A DNA stretch of 64,000 bases from Bacillus safensis FO-36b (GCF_000691165.1 NZ_ASJD01000002.1:1-64000); one strand, 5' to 3'; numbered from the stretch's first letter, positions 28,164 through 37,000 are shown. Numbers and translations: made by a program. The notes: generated by a model not told the origin, from the sequence alone.

Positions 28164-28415
28164 ATGTTGAATAATCAGCAAATGAATATGCCCCCAGAAG
28201 TCATTTCAGTGAAGGATTCCTTGTACTTAGAGGATATGCTCAACTGGAACTTGATCGCCATGAAAAAGGCTCATTTTATGGCCGAGCATTGCCAGGATCA
28301 AACCTTGAAACAAGAATTGAATCAAGTTGGGCAAATGCATCATCAGCATTATACACAAATTCTTCAGCATTTAGGCAGCTCAGGGCAAGGCCAGTCTACT
28401 GGCTTTATGCAATAG
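28164..28415 (+). CDS. Small CotF-like / spore coat-associated protein
   Basis: 83-aa acidic/His-rich helical protein: VISVKDSLYLEDMLNWNLIA then MHHQHYTQILQHL. The layout resembles the half-length ferritin-like helices seen with CotF/coat proteins. GGAGGAA precedes the ATG. It is 11 nt upstream of the CotF-domain gene, apparently co-transcribed. Function inferred only from context and style. Confidence 0.65.
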   Translation: MLNNQQMNMPPEVISVKDSLYLEDMLNWNLIAMKKAHFMAEHCQDQTLKQELNQVGQMHHQHYTQILQHLGSSGQGQSTGFMQ

Positions 28416-28426
28416 GAGGAAAAAAC

Positions 28427-28774
28427 ATGGAACAGCAAAACCAACAAAAAATCGGGAATCCACAAACTCCGGTTCCCACAACAATCAACATGAACGATCG
28501 TGATTTTGTCACAGATCTCTTGTCGACTGAAAAATATATGACAAACGGATACAACACAGCGCTCAATGAATTCAGTCATGAATCTCTTTATCAGGATATT
28601 CAGCGAATTGCACTGGAAACACAGAAAACACAAAGACATTTATATGATGTCATGTTCCGATATGGCTGGTATTCTGTTGAAGCCGCTGATCAGCAAAAGC
28701 TCCAGCAGGCACACCAGAAATTCCAGCAAACACTGACAGATCAATCGCCGTACGGTTCATCACAAATGTCATAA
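28427..28774 (+). CDS. yusN: CotF-domain spore coat protein (YusN-like)
   Basis: 115 aa with a Gln-rich, flexible N-terminus and a helical CotF domain (DFVTDLLSTEKYMTNGYNTA, then HLYDVMFRYGWYSVEAADQQ). The WYS/YGWY segment is typical for Bacillus CotF-type proteins. The frame is open upstream in another reading of the preceding gene, but the ATG at 28427 follows AGGAGG. Syntenic with yusN between fadN and yusU. Confidence 0.82.
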   Translation: MEQQNQQKIGNPQTPVPTTINMNDRDFVTDLLSTEKYMTNGYNTALNEFSHESLYQDIQRIALETQKTQRHLYDVMFRYGWYSVEAADQQKLQQAHQKFQQTLTDQSPYGSSQMS

Positions 28775-28775
28775 G

Positions 28776-28809
28776 AAAAAAACTGCCAGTCTAGTGCTGG
28801 CAGTTTTTT
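28776..28809. terminator. Bidirectional terminator between yusN and yusU
   Basis: AAAACTGCCAG / CTGGCAGTTTT with a 7-nt loop, A-run before and T-run after, so it can serve both converging genes. Confidence 0.85.
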
Positions 28810-29059
28810 AACGGTCTTTATTGGCGCGATGAGCTTCGTTCAACTGTTTGATCCGTTGAATCGTGTGTTTGATTTCTTCTTTTGCTTCTGGATACGTTTC
28901 ATTGAAATGCTTTGCTAGCGGCGGCATGCTTTTTGCAATATGAGAGTAGATCACCCACTGTTTCACATCTTGTTTCAGCTCGTCTGTTGATTCACCGAGC
29001 AGCAGCTCTGTATATTTATCAAGCAAGCCTTTCAGCTTTTCATCTAATTCATTTCCCAT
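28808..29059 (-). CDS. yusU: DUF2573 protein YusU
   Basis: 83-aa soluble helical protein of unknown function (LLDKYTELLLGESTDELKQD, VKQWVIYSHIAKSMP). Syntenic with B. subtilis yusU next to yusV. GGAGCGG precedes the ATG. Confidence 0.82.
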   Translation of the reverse strand: MGNELDEKLKGLLDKYTELLLGESTDELKQDVKQWVIYSHIAKSMPPLAKHFNETYPEAKEEIKHTIQRIKQLNEAHRANKDR

Positions 29060-29090
29060 TGATATTCCGCTCCTTTTTCAGAAAAAAGCC

Positions 29091-29132
29091 TGACTCTGTG
29101 AGATACAGATGTCAGGCTTTTGACATACGATT
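29091..29132 (-). terminator. Terminator after yusV
   Basis: Minus-strand AAGCCTGAC / GTCAGGCTT-type stem with an inner CTGT/ACAG pairing, followed by TTTTTT. Confidence 0.8.
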
Positions 29133-29961
29133 ATCTTGCAGCAAGAAATGTTTCAGCTTGCGCTTGCTGCACAATACAGCGTCCTCTACCGTGCGGAATA
29201 CATAATGGTGTTCCAAATAAAGGATCTGTTGTCACTTGGCAATTCATATCAAAGACATTTTTCACGAGATCACAATTAATCACTGTTTCTGGTCTGCCTT
29301 CTGCATAGATTGACTTGTCTTTAATCGCCACAAGATGATGAGCATATCTGCATGCAAGATTGAGGTCATGAAGAACCATCACAATTGTGCGCTGCTCTTT
29401 CTCATTTAAATCAAACAGAAGGTCCAAAATTTCGATTTGATGTGTCATGTCTAAATATGTCGTCGGCTCATCTAACAAAATAATATCGGTCTCTTGGGCC
29501 AGCGTCATCGCAATCCATGCACGCTGCCTCTGCCCACCTGATAATGAATCAACGGTCCGGTCAGCAAGGTCTTCCATCTTTGTTGACTTTAATGCGCGGT
29601 TCACTGCTTCTTCATCTTGCTTCGACCACTGCTTCAGCCAATTTTGATAAGGATATCTGCCTTGCTTCACTAACTGATGCACGGTTAATCCTTCTGGCGC
29701 TTCTGGTCCTTGTGGAAGAATGGCGAGTTGTTTCGCTACTTCTTTTGTAGGTAATTTTGCAATGGAATGACCTTCAAGCAGGACAGAACCACCCATTGGC
29801 TTCATGAGACGGGCCAAAGAGCGAAGTAGCGTGGATTTACCGCATCCATTACTGCCAATAAATACTGTGATTTCACCCTTAGGGATTGATACATTTAGTT
29901 CATCGATGATCATTGTTTCTCCGTAGCCTAAGCTTAAACCTTCAGTAGAAATGGCACTCAT
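29131..29961 (-). CDS. yusV: Siderophore ABC transporter ATPase YusV
   Basis: ATPase that energises iron-siderophore permeases; in B. subtilis it serves the bacillibactin/enterobactin FeuABC system and others. Walker [15 protein letters not shown], signature [13 protein letters not shown], Walker [14 protein letters not shown]-loop [12 protein letters not shown]. The first ATG (29961) gives the usual N-terminus; a TTG at 29970 is nearer the Shine-Dalgarno but too close. A perfect Fur box lies about 110 nt upstream. Confidence 0.94.
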   Translation of the reverse strand: MSAISTEGLSLGYGETMIIDELNVSIPKGEITVFIGSNGCGKSTLLRSLARLMKPMGGSVLLEGHSIAKLPTKEVAKQLAILPQGPEAPEGLTVHQLVKQGRYPYQNWLKQWSKQDEEAVNRALKSTKMEDLADRTVDSLSGGQRQRAWIAMTLAQETDIILLDEPTTYLDMTHQIEILDLLFDLNEKEQRTIVMVLHDLNLACRYAHHLVAIKDKSIYAEGRPETVINCDLVKNVFDMNCQVTTDPLFGTPLCIPHGRGRCIVQQAQAETFLAAR

Positions 29962-30026
29962 TCCGCTCAAACGCTCCTTTTCTCATCCAAATTTTTATAT
30001 GAAATATCGTCTATGTACAGACGTAA

Positions 30027-30084
30027 AAGATCACTTATCTCAATTTAGTGTATCAGATTTAAGTGATCTTGAAAATCATTTTCA
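30027..30084. promoter_or_regulatory. Fur box and adjoining inverted repeat upstream of yusV
   Basis: TGAAAATCATTTTCA at 30070-30084 is a perfect 7-1-7 Fur palindrome. Adjacent, AAGATCACTTA (30027-30037) and TAAGTGATCTT (30060-30070) are perfect 11-bp inverted arms around a likely -10 region. Iron control by Fur is well supported; the second palindrome is unexplained. Confidence 0.8.
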
Positions 30085-30107
30085 ATTAAAAAATGAGAAA
30101 CTCTCGT

Positions 30108-30557
30108 TTATTTCTTCCTTTGGAATGTACGTTTGGTCCCATCTTCTAGCTTCAGATCGATCTGTATCCGCTGATAATCATCATCTAAATTAAAAGCAGC
30201 TAATAGTTCCTTTACATACACTTCATTGATCTTTTCACTAGGAATCGACATATCATTCAGCTTCATCTTCATTTCGCGCAAGGCTTCTTCTCCTTCATAG
30301 CGGACACCATTCATATGATCACGAATGATCGCCTCCTCTTTGCCTCTTGCCTGACGATAAGTCGCTTCGTATAATTCGTTTTTCTGTCCATATTGTACAT
30401 GCAGATGCACATGCTGAAATGGCAGTTCCTTCATTTGAACAGCTGACAGACTTTCTGCTTCTGCTTCATGTGTTTGTTGTAACGGTTCAACTGATTGACA
30501 GCCGGACAGCATAAAGAGCAGCACTCCTATTCGTCCCGCCTTCTTCCAACACATCAT
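30108..30557 (-). CDS. yusW: Lipoprotein YusW
   Basis: Secreted, lipid-anchored protein. Signal peptide with lipobox LLFMLSGCQSVE (Cys about residue 21), then a mature domain of about 125 aa with VHLHVQYGQKNELYEATYRQ and a C-terminal YQRIQIDLKLEDGTKRTFQR. Length and position match B. subtilis yusW, between yusV and yusZ. Function unknown. Confidence 0.85.
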   Translation of the reverse strand: MMCWKKAGRIGVLLFMLSGCQSVEPLQQTHEAEAESLSAVQMKELPFQHVHLHVQYGQKNELYEATYRQARGKEEAIIRDHMNGVRYEGEEALREMKMKLNDMSIPSEKINEVYVKELLAAFNLDDDYQRIQIDLKLEDGTKRTFQRKK

Positions 30558-30664
30558 GTGTTTCCTCCTATTTCACAGCATCGCTTTTTATTCTTCTCCA
30601 AGCTCCTTTTCGTTATTCAATAAAACATCGCACTATGATAAATTGAAACAAAAAGGAGAATGGG

Positions 30665-31510
30665 ATGATGAAAAGAACAGCCATTGTAACTGGTGCCAAT
30701 AGCGGCTTTGGCAAGCTCATCACGATGCGTCTCGCCAAGCGGGGCTATACAGTGATTGCCGGCGTCAGACAGGAAACCAATGCCAAAAAGCTCGCTGAAG
30801 AAATTGATCAAGACTCTTTATCTGGCATGATACATATTGAAGCGTTAGATGTGACCGATACGCAGTCGATTCAAGCATTTCAGAAGAAGCTTCATGCCTA
30901 TGCACCCATTACCCTGCTTGTGAACAATGCGGGAACAGCCTTTGCTGGTTTTGCGGAGGAGGTTCCTGTCGACACGTACCGCCAGCAATTTGAAGTGAAT
31001 GTCTTCGGTGTGATGGAAATGACCCAAGCAGTGCTGCCGTTTATGACGAGTGGTGCAAAGATTTTCAATATGAGCAGCATCAGCGGGTTAATGGGGATGC
31101 CTGCACTTTCTCCATATGTATCGTCTAAGTTTGCGTTGGAAGGCTATACAGAAAGCTTGCGGATTGAACTGGCTTCGTTCGGTATACAGGCGGCCTTGAT
31201 CGAGCCGGGCTCTTTCCAGACGAATATTTGGAACACCTCCATGAACGAGCAAATGATTCAGCCAGCAGAAGGATCGAAATACACAAAGCTCTATCTAAAG
31301 ATGATGGCCCATATTGATGCCCAGAAATCCAACTATGGAGACCCTGGTGAAGTGGCGGAGCTTGTTGTACGATTAGCAGAAAAGAAGCGGCTGAAACGGC
31401 TGAGATATCTTGTTGGAAAAGGCGTACGGCTTTCATTCACAGCAAAGCAGCTTCTGCCTTGGAACATGTGGGAACACATCATTCTACGGACACTCTCTTC
31501 AAAAAAATAA
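30665..31510 (+). CDS. yusZ: Short-chain dehydrogenase YusZ
   Basis: Classical SDR oxidoreductase, cytosolic. Cofactor motif TGANSGFGKL, NNAGTAF, catalytic Ser in FNMSSISGL and Tyr-x-x-x-Lys in SPYVSSKFALEG. 281 aa with a C-terminal extension as in YusZ. AAAGGAG precedes ATG-ATG. Convergent to htrB with a shared terminator. The substrate is unknown. Confidence 0.88.
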   Translation: MMKRTAIVTGANSGFGKLITMRLAKRGYTVIAGVRQETNAKKLAEEIDQDSLSGMIHIEALDVTDTQSIQAFQKKLHAYAPITLLVNNAGTAFAGFAEEVPVDTYRQQFEVNVFGVMEMTQAVLPFMTSGAKIFNMSSISGLMGMPALSPYVSSKFALEGYTESLRIELASFGIQAALIEPGSFQTNIWNTSMNEQMIQPAEGSKYTKLYLKMMAHIDAQKSNYGDPGEVAELVVRLAEKKRLKRLRYLVGKGVRLSFTAKQLLPWNMWEHIILRTLSSKK

Positions 31511-31513
31511 GCA

Positions 31514-31555
31514 CAAAAAAACAGGCGGACATGTTGACATCCACCTGTTTTTTTA
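31514..31555. terminator. Bidirectional terminator between yusZ and htrB
   Basis: AAAACAGGTGG-type stem (ACAGG...CCTGT with inner ATGT/ACAT pairing), A-run upstream and TTTTTTT downstream. Confidence 0.85.
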
Positions 31556-31556
31556 T

Positions 31557-32963
31557 TTATTCACTATCTGATTGTCCAAGGGTAATATCTAGATTTTTGT
31601 TCTTTCCTTCACGGATGACAGTCATTGTGGTTTTATCGCCGACTTTTGTTTCTTTGTAAAGAATTTCTTTCAGCTGAGAGCTGTTCACTACGTCTTTCCC
31701 TTTGAACTTGATGATGACATCTCCAGATTTCAAGCCTGCTTTTTGTGCAGGTGAACCTTTTGAAACATCCTTTACGTAAATGCCTTTGCCGATTTGTTTA
31801 TCAAATAAGCCGAGCGTATTTTCCTGATATGTCTCAGGCACTTGCTCAAGGTCAATCATTTGTACGCCAAGGTATGGACGTTCAACTTTTCCATTTTTCA
31901 ACAGCTCATCTACAATCGGTTTGACATCGTTACTTGGGATCGCAAATCCGAGTGATTCCACACCGCTTTCGCTGATTTTCAAGCTGTTGATGCCAATGAC
32001 TTGACCGTCAGTATTGATCAGTGGCCCCCCGCTGTTTCCTGGGTTAATCGCTGCATCTGTTTGCAGCACATTCATCTCCACCGTACCAGATGACGTATTT
32101 GCTTCTACAGTACGATCAAGACCACTAATAATTCCTTCTGTCACAGTACCTGAGAACTGTGCACCGAGCGGATTCCCAATGGCAATGACTTTATCTCCAG
32201 CACGAAGCTTAGAAGAATCACCAAAGCTCGCCACTTTATCAATACCGTCTGCGTTCATTTCAACAACGGCTAAATCTGTCATGACATCACTGCCGACAAG
32301 CTTTGCGTCTTTCGTTTTTCCATCATAAAGGGTGACCTTGATTTTATTGGCACCTTCGACAACATGGTTATTTGTAATAATGTACGCTTTTTTGCCATCT
32401 TTTTTGAAGATGACACCAGAGCCTGTTCCAGCTTCAGCTTCTGTTTGATCACCGCTCAGGCCAAACGAATTTTGTGTAGATTGATAGTTTGAGACCCCAA
32501 CAATGGTTGGCTCTAAATCTTCTACCATATCAGCCACATTTGTGGCATTGGTGATTTGTTTTGTCGAGAAATTATCTGAGGCTGCCGGCTCGCTTGATGC
32601 TGTCTGCGTTTGCGTGTTGGCAGCTGTATCCTGTGACTGCGGCAAAAGCGGTGTAATGCCAAGTACAAGACCCCCGCCAATAATTCCTCCAAGAATCGGG
32701 CTCAGCCATGCCGCCTTCCGCTTTTTCTCTTTTTTCGACGCACGGTCATCCACCATTTGAGGAGAATGATTTGTCACACTCTCCTGAGTGGCAGATGCTT
32801 CGTTTTCATGCTGATGAAAAACAAGTTCCTTCTCTTTTTCTGGTGCGTCTATTTGTTTCTCATTCTCTGGATAGGTATCTTTTTGCTGATTCATTTCATT
32901 GTCTTGATTCGCGTTTTCATGATGATTCATCTTATTCTCTTCATCTTCTCTTCGGAAATCCAT
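31557..32963 (-). CDS. htrB: Membrane-anchored HtrA-type serine protease HtrB
   Basis: DegP/HtrA quality-control protease facing the outside of the membrane. Acidic Asn/Gln/Glu-rich cytoplasmic N-terminus (about 1-85), one membrane helix (AWLSPILGGIIGGGLVLGIT), trypsin-like domain with catalytic His in ITNNHVVEGA, Asp in MTDLAVVEM and Ser in NPGNSGGPLI, then one C-terminal PDZ domain. The ATG at 32963 has AAAGGAG 8 nt upstream; a GTG nine bases earlier is too close. Divergent from cssRS, the system that senses secretion stress and induces htrA/htrB in B. subtilis. Confidence 0.94.
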   Translation of the reverse strand: MDFRREDEENKMNHHENANQDNEMNQQKDTYPENEKQIDAPEKEKELVFHQHENEASATQESVTNHSPQMVDDRASKKEKKRKAAWLSPILGGIIGGGLVLGITPLLPQSQDTAANTQTQTASSEPAASDNFSTKQITNATNVADMVEDLEPTIVGVSNYQSTQNSFGLSGDQTEAEAGTGSGVIFKKDGKKAYIITNNHVVEGANKIKVTLYDGKTKDAKLVGSDVMTDLAVVEMNADGIDKVASFGDSSKLRAGDKVIAIGNPLGAQFSGTVTEGIISGLDRTVEANTSSGTVEMNVLQTDAAINPGNSGGPLINTDGQVIGINSLKISESGVESLGFAIPSNDVKPIVDELLKNGKVERPYLGVQMIDLEQVPETYQENTLGLFDKQIGKGIYVKDVSKGSPAQKAGLKSGDVIIKFKGKDVVNSSQLKEILYKETKVGDKTTMTVIREGKNKNLDITLGQSDSE

Positions 32964-33085
32964 CGCTTGCACTCCTTTACATCATGTTTCATTCATATGT
33001 CTAGATAGGACTCAGGTCCTCTTAATGGAAAGATCATTGAAAAATACTTTATGGCAATATGTCAAATTATATAATACTTATTCAT

Positions 33086-33124
33086 AGAAAAAAAGCAAGG
33101 TGCGCACATTGATGAAAAGCACCT
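33086..33124 (-). terminator. Attenuator-like hairpin in the htrB leader
   Basis: On the minus strand AGGTGC / GCACCT with a 15-nt loop is followed 3 nt later by seven T. It stands between the CssR-type repeats and htrB, so it may be a leader terminator; its role is inferred. Confidence 0.4.
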
Positions 33125-33205
33125 ATTCACCCGCCTTTTGTCTATGCCCTTTTTTCCCTTGACCTTATCATAATCAAACATTATGGGATAATGATGAGAA
33201 GAATA

Positions 33206-33221
33206 TGTGAAATTGTGAAAA
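33206..33221. promoter_or_regulatory. Candidate CssR binding octamers
   Basis: Tandem TGTGAAAT-TGTGAAAA, the reverse complement of the TTTTCACA octamer repeats described for CssR-controlled htrA/htrB promoters. Located upstream of the cssRS -35 box and oriented correctly for htrB on the other strand. Confidence 0.7.
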
Positions 33222-33234
33222 AAGCGTGTGATTG

Positions 33235-33265
33235 TTGACATGCCGCCTTCGTATCCCGTTATAAT
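33235..33265 (+). promoter_or_regulatory. cssRS promoter
   Basis: Perfect TTGACA (33235-33240) and TATAAT (33260-33265) with a long 19-bp spacer, just downstream of the CssR-type octamers. The long spacer would fit dependence on an activator. Confidence 0.6.
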
Positions 33266-33289
33266 GACGTTGAGAGGATGTGGAAGACT

Positions 33290-33964
33290 TTGTCGTACAC
33301 CATTTATTTAGTTGAAGATGAACAAAATTTAAATGAACTGTTAACCAAATATTTAGAGAGTGAAGGTTGGAATGTCTCCTCTTTTTTAACCGGAGAAGCG
33401 GCACGCGAGGCAATGAACAAGCCGCCGCATCTATGGATTTTAGATATCATGCTGCCTGATACAGACGGCTATACCCTCATAAAAGAAATTAAAGCCGCAT
33501 CACCTGACGTACCGGTCATTTTCATTTCAGCCCGGGATGCAGATATCGACCGTGTCCTCGGTTTAGAGCTGGGAAGCAGTGATTATATTGCGAAGCCGTT
33601 TCTTCCGCGTGAGCTGATCATTCGGGTTCAAAAGCTGCTGGAGCTTGTGTATAAAAACAGCGATACACCGCAGCAAAGCGTCACTTCAGTTTCTTCTTAT
33701 GTCATTCATGAGGATGTAAGAGAGGTCTATGAAGAGGGACAGCTCATTAACTTAACTTCTAAGGAATTTGACTTGCTGCTTTTATTTACACATCACCAGG
33801 GACATGCTTTTTCTCGTGAAGATATCCTCGTCAAGATTTGGGGACACGATTACTTCGGGACAGATCGTGTGGTGGATGACCTTGTCAGACGGCTGCGCAA
33901 AAAAATGCCCGACTTAAAGGTCGAGACCATCTATGGATTTGGCTATAGGATGCTTAAAGGATGA
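33290..33964 (+). CDS. cssR: Secretion-stress response regulator CssR
   Basis: OmpR-family regulator. Receiver with LVEDEQNLNELL, phosphorylated Asp in LWILDIMLPDTDGY and Lys in YIAKPFLPREL; C-terminal winged helix ending VETIYGFGYRML. A TTG at 33290 gives the B. subtilis-like SYTIYLVEDE start; the upstream ATG at 33278 abuts GAGAGG and is unlikely. It overlaps cssS by 4 nt (ATGA). Confidence 0.93.
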   Translation: MSYTIYLVEDEQNLNELLTKYLESEGWNVSSFLTGEAAREAMNKPPHLWILDIMLPDTDGYTLIKEIKAASPDVPVIFISARDADIDRVLGLELGSSDYIAKPFLPRELIIRVQKLLELVYKNSDTPQQSVTSVSSYVIHEDVREVYEEGQLINLTSKEFDLLLLFTHHQGHAFSREDILVKIWGHDYFGTDRVVDDLVRRLRKKMPDLKVETIYGFGYRMLKG

Positions 33965-35292
33965 AGAACAAACCGCTCGCTTTTCAAATTTGGGTCGTGA
34001 TCTCTGGCATTTTGCTCACCATTTCCATTGTCCTGATTATTCTATTTTCCAATACATTACGTGACTTCTTCACAAATGAAATTTATAAAAATATTGAAAA
34101 TGAACAGCAAGTGCTGACAGAATATCCATTGAACCGAGACGGCTCGCCAAAATCGACACCGGAAAACCGCTCCGTGCAGCACATTTTGATCCCATCAGAT
34201 GAATTAGATCAAATGGCGCAGTTTTTTCCGCATGCTTTTATTGAGAAAATCCAATCGTTTGTGAAAAAACAAAAAAGCGCAACGAAACGGTATTCTGAAG
34301 AGGTGAACGGCCAGCATATCTTCTTTGTCATCAAAAAGGTATCATCAGGCAATACACAATATATTCTTCTGTCCTATGCACCAGATTCTTATCGAGATGA
34401 CCTGTCCTTTACCCTGTTTAAACAGCTGATCTTTATCTTAGGCACCGTTATTTTACTAAGCTGGATTCCATCGATTTGGCTTGCTCGCTATTTATCCCGA
34501 CCAATCGTTGCGTTTGAAAAGCACGTCAAACGGATTGCACAAGAGGACTGGGACGATCCTGTCATCGTTGACCGGCAAGATGAAATTGGCAAACTTGGTC
34601 ATACCATTGAAGAAATGAGACAAAAACTCATTCAAAAAGATGAAACAGAACGGACACTTTTGCAGAATATTTCACATGACTTAAAGACACCTGTCATGGT
34701 CATCCGCGGCTACACTCAGTCCATTAAAGATGGTATTTTTCCTAAGGGAGATCTTGAACAAACGGTGGAAGTCATTGAAGGTGAAGCGGAAAAGCTTGAG
34801 AAGAAAATCAAGGATCTGCTGTACTTAACAAAGCTTGATTATTTATCAAAACAACATCCCGCACATTCTTCCTTCCTACTCAGTAATACGATGCTGGAAG
34901 TGGTCGACCGAATACGCTGGTCGAAAAATGAATTGCAGTGGAACGTGGACTTAGATGATGAGGCTGCTCTTGAAGGCGATCCAGAACAATGGAGTAAATT
35001 ATTTGAGAATGTACTAGAAAATCAACTTCGGTACGCAAAAAGTAAGATTGATATTCAGATGAAACAGGAAGAGGATCAAATCCGCATTGTCATTCGTAAT
35101 GACGGTCCTCCAATTGAAGAACATATGCTGTCCAACCTATACGAGCCTTTTAGTAAGGGAAAAAAGGGCGAATTCGGTATTGGATTAAGCATTGTCAAAA
35201 GAATTCTTTCAATGCATCAAGCGTCCATATCAATTGAAAATGATGATCTAGGTGTACGTTATACAATTATGGTTCCAAAGAAGAGACTGTAG
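33961..35292 (+). CDS. cssS: Secretion-stress sensor kinase CssS
   Basis: Membrane sensor kinase with two helices (about 12-32 and 158-178) around an extracytoplasmic domain of about 125 aa that senses misfolded secreted proteins. A HAMP linker follows, then H-box LLQNISHDLKTPVMVI and ATPase with FENVLENQLRYAK, RNDGPPIEEHML and KGEFGIGLSIVKRI. Its stop codon lies inside the downstream terminator stem. Confidence 0.94.
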   Translation: MKNKPLAFQIWVVISGILLTISIVLIILFSNTLRDFFTNEIYKNIENEQQVLTEYPLNRDGSPKSTPENRSVQHILIPSDELDQMAQFFPHAFIEKIQSFVKKQKSATKRYSEEVNGQHIFFVIKKVSSGNTQYILLSYAPDSYRDDLSFTLFKQLIFILGTVILLSWIPSIWLARYLSRPIVAFEKHVKRIAQEDWDDPVIVDRQDEIGKLGHTIEEMRQKLIQKDETERTLLQNISHDLKTPVMVIRGYTQSIKDGIFPKGDLEQTVEVIEGEAEKLEKKIKDLLYLTKLDYLSKQHPAHSSFLLSNTMLEVVDRIRWSKNELQWNVDLDDEAALEGDPEQWSKLFENVLENQLRYAKSKIDIQMKQEEDQIRIVIRNDGPPIEEHMLSNLYEPFSKGKKGEFGIGLSIVKRILSMHQASISIENDDLGVRYTIMVPKKRL

Positions 35293-35315
35293 GTTTTTGA
35301 CCGCAGTCTTTTTTA
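35282..35315. terminator. Terminator after cssS
   Basis: AGACTG / CAGTCT stem followed by TTTTTT. It also abuts the stop codon of the converging small gene. Confidence 0.7.
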
Positions 35316-35477
35316 GATGAATGAATACCCATTGAAATCACGGTATGTGGCTTTGATCTTTTTGCCAGCTTGATACATCCATTTCTTTTCAATGGTTGTC
35401 TCTTTCGGCATTTTGACTTTTTCTACTTGAATCCCTTTTGTTCGCAGGCGTCTAATCATATCATCGATTTCTCTCAT
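35313..35477 (-). CDS. Small basic hypothetical protein (54 aa)
   Basis: Unrecognised short gene converging on cssS. 54 aa, basic and helical at first (MREIDDMIRRLRTKG), then KVKMPKETTIEKKWMYQAG and a YRDFNGYSFI end; no membrane segment. AAAGGATG is well spaced from the ATG, which makes it a credible gene. Function unknown. Confidence 0.65.
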   Translation of the reverse strand: MREIDDMIRRLRTKGIQVEKVKMPKETTIEKKWMYQAGKKIKATYRDFNGYSFI

Positions 35478-35669
35478 GGAACATCATCCTTTCACATATT
35501 TTGACCAGTTGGTCACCTTACTTTATAATATAAAGAATTACACTGTAAAAAACAAGTTACAATCTGATTAATTTTTGAAAACTTTCGTCGTTTATGACCG
35601 ATAAGTCACATCTCTTTGCGCACGTTTCCTAAGACATTTGTCTCTCGGTAAGAAAGGATGACATTCATT

Positions 35670-36548
35670 TTGAAAAAGAAAGAAAAAATGATCATTGAGG
35701 CTGGCATGAAATTATTTGCCAGCAAAGGCTATAACACAACGTCTGTTCAGGAAATTGCAGATGAATGCCACATGTCAAAGGGCGCTTTTTATCTTTATTT
35801 TAAATCAAAGGAAGCACTGCTCATTTCGATCCTTCATTACTATTACGATAAGGTATTTACCCGGATTCATGAGGTTCAAACAGAGGGCGGCACACCAAAA
35901 GAAGCCTACCGCAAACAGCTCACTGTCTATTACGATAATATTTTGCAGCAAAAGGATTTTATTAAAATGCAGCTGAGCGACAGGGCGCTTCCATTGAATG
36001 AAGAAACGCAGCAGCTCGCAAAACAAATTAGGCTTGCAACCATCCAGCTTCACATCGATAACATTAAACAAGTGTATGGAGACGCTGCTATTCCATATAT
36101 GGCTGATTTATGTTTGACGATTGAGGGCATGAGCCACGTTTATTTCGAGCTTGCCATTTTATATGATTTTCAGCTGGAAGCAGAAGAGCTTGCCAAAACC
36201 ATGATTCATCGTATCGATGATTTGATGGGCGGTATGATGAAGCGAAATGATCTTCCTCTCATTTCTGTAGATCAAGCGAGCGATTGGTTTGGTCCAATTT
36301 ATGAACGGTCATTCGATCCGCTCACAGAATCTCTTTTAAAGGAATTAAGAGAGATTGCTGAAGCACACTATGAAGTGAAAGACGAGCCTGAGTTATTTGA
36401 AGCGCTTGGCATCCTGGAAAATGAATTAAACAAACAAAAACCAAGACAAGTCATCGTGAAAGGCATGCTGTACCAATTGAAATTATATGCGCCGCTTCAA
36501 ACCAATTCTGATTCACTTTTGCGTATTTTGAAAGAGGATCATTTGTAA
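35670..36548 (+). CDS. yuxN: TetR-family regulator YuxN
   Basis: TetR regulator: helix-turn-helix in TTSVQEIADECHMSKGAFYL with FKSKEALLISIL following. The C-terminal ligand domain is longer than usual (total about 293 aa), as in B. subtilis YuxN. An ATG at 35658 directly abuts AAAGG; a TTG at 35670 is better placed and gives MKKKEKM-like start, so the start is uncertain by four codons. Position between cssS and citG supports the name. Targets unknown. Confidence 0.85.
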   Translation: MKKKEKMIIEAGMKLFASKGYNTTSVQEIADECHMSKGAFYLYFKSKEALLISILHYYYDKVFTRIHEVQTEGGTPKEAYRKQLTVYYDNILQQKDFIKMQLSDRALPLNEETQQLAKQIRLATIQLHIDNIKQVYGDAAIPYMADLCLTIEGMSHVYFELAILYDFQLEAEELAKTMIHRIDDLMGGMMKRNDLPLISVDQASDWFGPIYERSFDPLTESLLKELREIAEAHYEVKDEPELFEALGILENELNKQKPRQVIVKGMLYQLKLYAPLQTNSDSLLRILKEDHL

Positions 36549-36575
36549 AACCCAGGGGATGCCCTGGGTTTATTG
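36548..36575. terminator. Terminator after yuxN
   Basis: AAACCCAGGG / CCCTGGGTTT stem with a 4-nt loop; also ends the converging gene at 36570. Confidence 0.8.
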
Positions 36576-36971
36576 TTGTGATAAAAAATCAAAATCCTTA
36601 TGTGTCAGTTCAGGAAGTTTGCTGGCTTGAACTCTATTTAGTAAGTCATCTACATATCTTTGAACAGCAAGCATGTCACAAGGAAAATCAAATTCAAATT
36701 CTTCCTCTATCGACAGTGTGTCCATACAATACGAACAGGTTGGTTTAAAGCCTAGCTTATCGTTATTGAAACTTAGAACATCTTCATACGACTCTTCTGA
36801 CAGCTCAAAATGAGAGATCAAAAATATATCAATATGATTCACACCCTCGGGCCGTCTTTGATCAATATATAACAAAAAAGCTGACTCCTCCGTATCTGGG
36901 GACATTACTTGAAAGAATTCAACATCACGTGTCCGCAGCCATCTAATAAATCTTGTCTTTATTGTTCTCAC
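36570..36971 (-). CDS. Hypothetical protein (133 aa)
   Basis: Not recognised. Soluble acidic protein without signal peptide, N-terminus basic (RTIKTRFIRWLRTRDVEFFQ), two cysteines in a PTCSYCMD motif and a C-terminal helix VQRYVDDLLNRVQ. The start is GTG with GAGGTGA 6 nt upstream. It lies between yuxN and fumarase without an obvious partner. Confidence 0.7.
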   Translation of the reverse strand: MRTIKTRFIRWLRTRDVEFFQVMSPDTEESAFLLYIDQRRPEGVNHIDIFLISHFELSEESYEDVLSFNNDKLGFKPTCSYCMDTLSIEEEFEFDFPCDMLAVQRYVDDLLNRVQASKLPELTHKDFDFLSQQ

Positions 36972-37000
36972 AACTATTCACCTCAAATATCTTCCCACAT

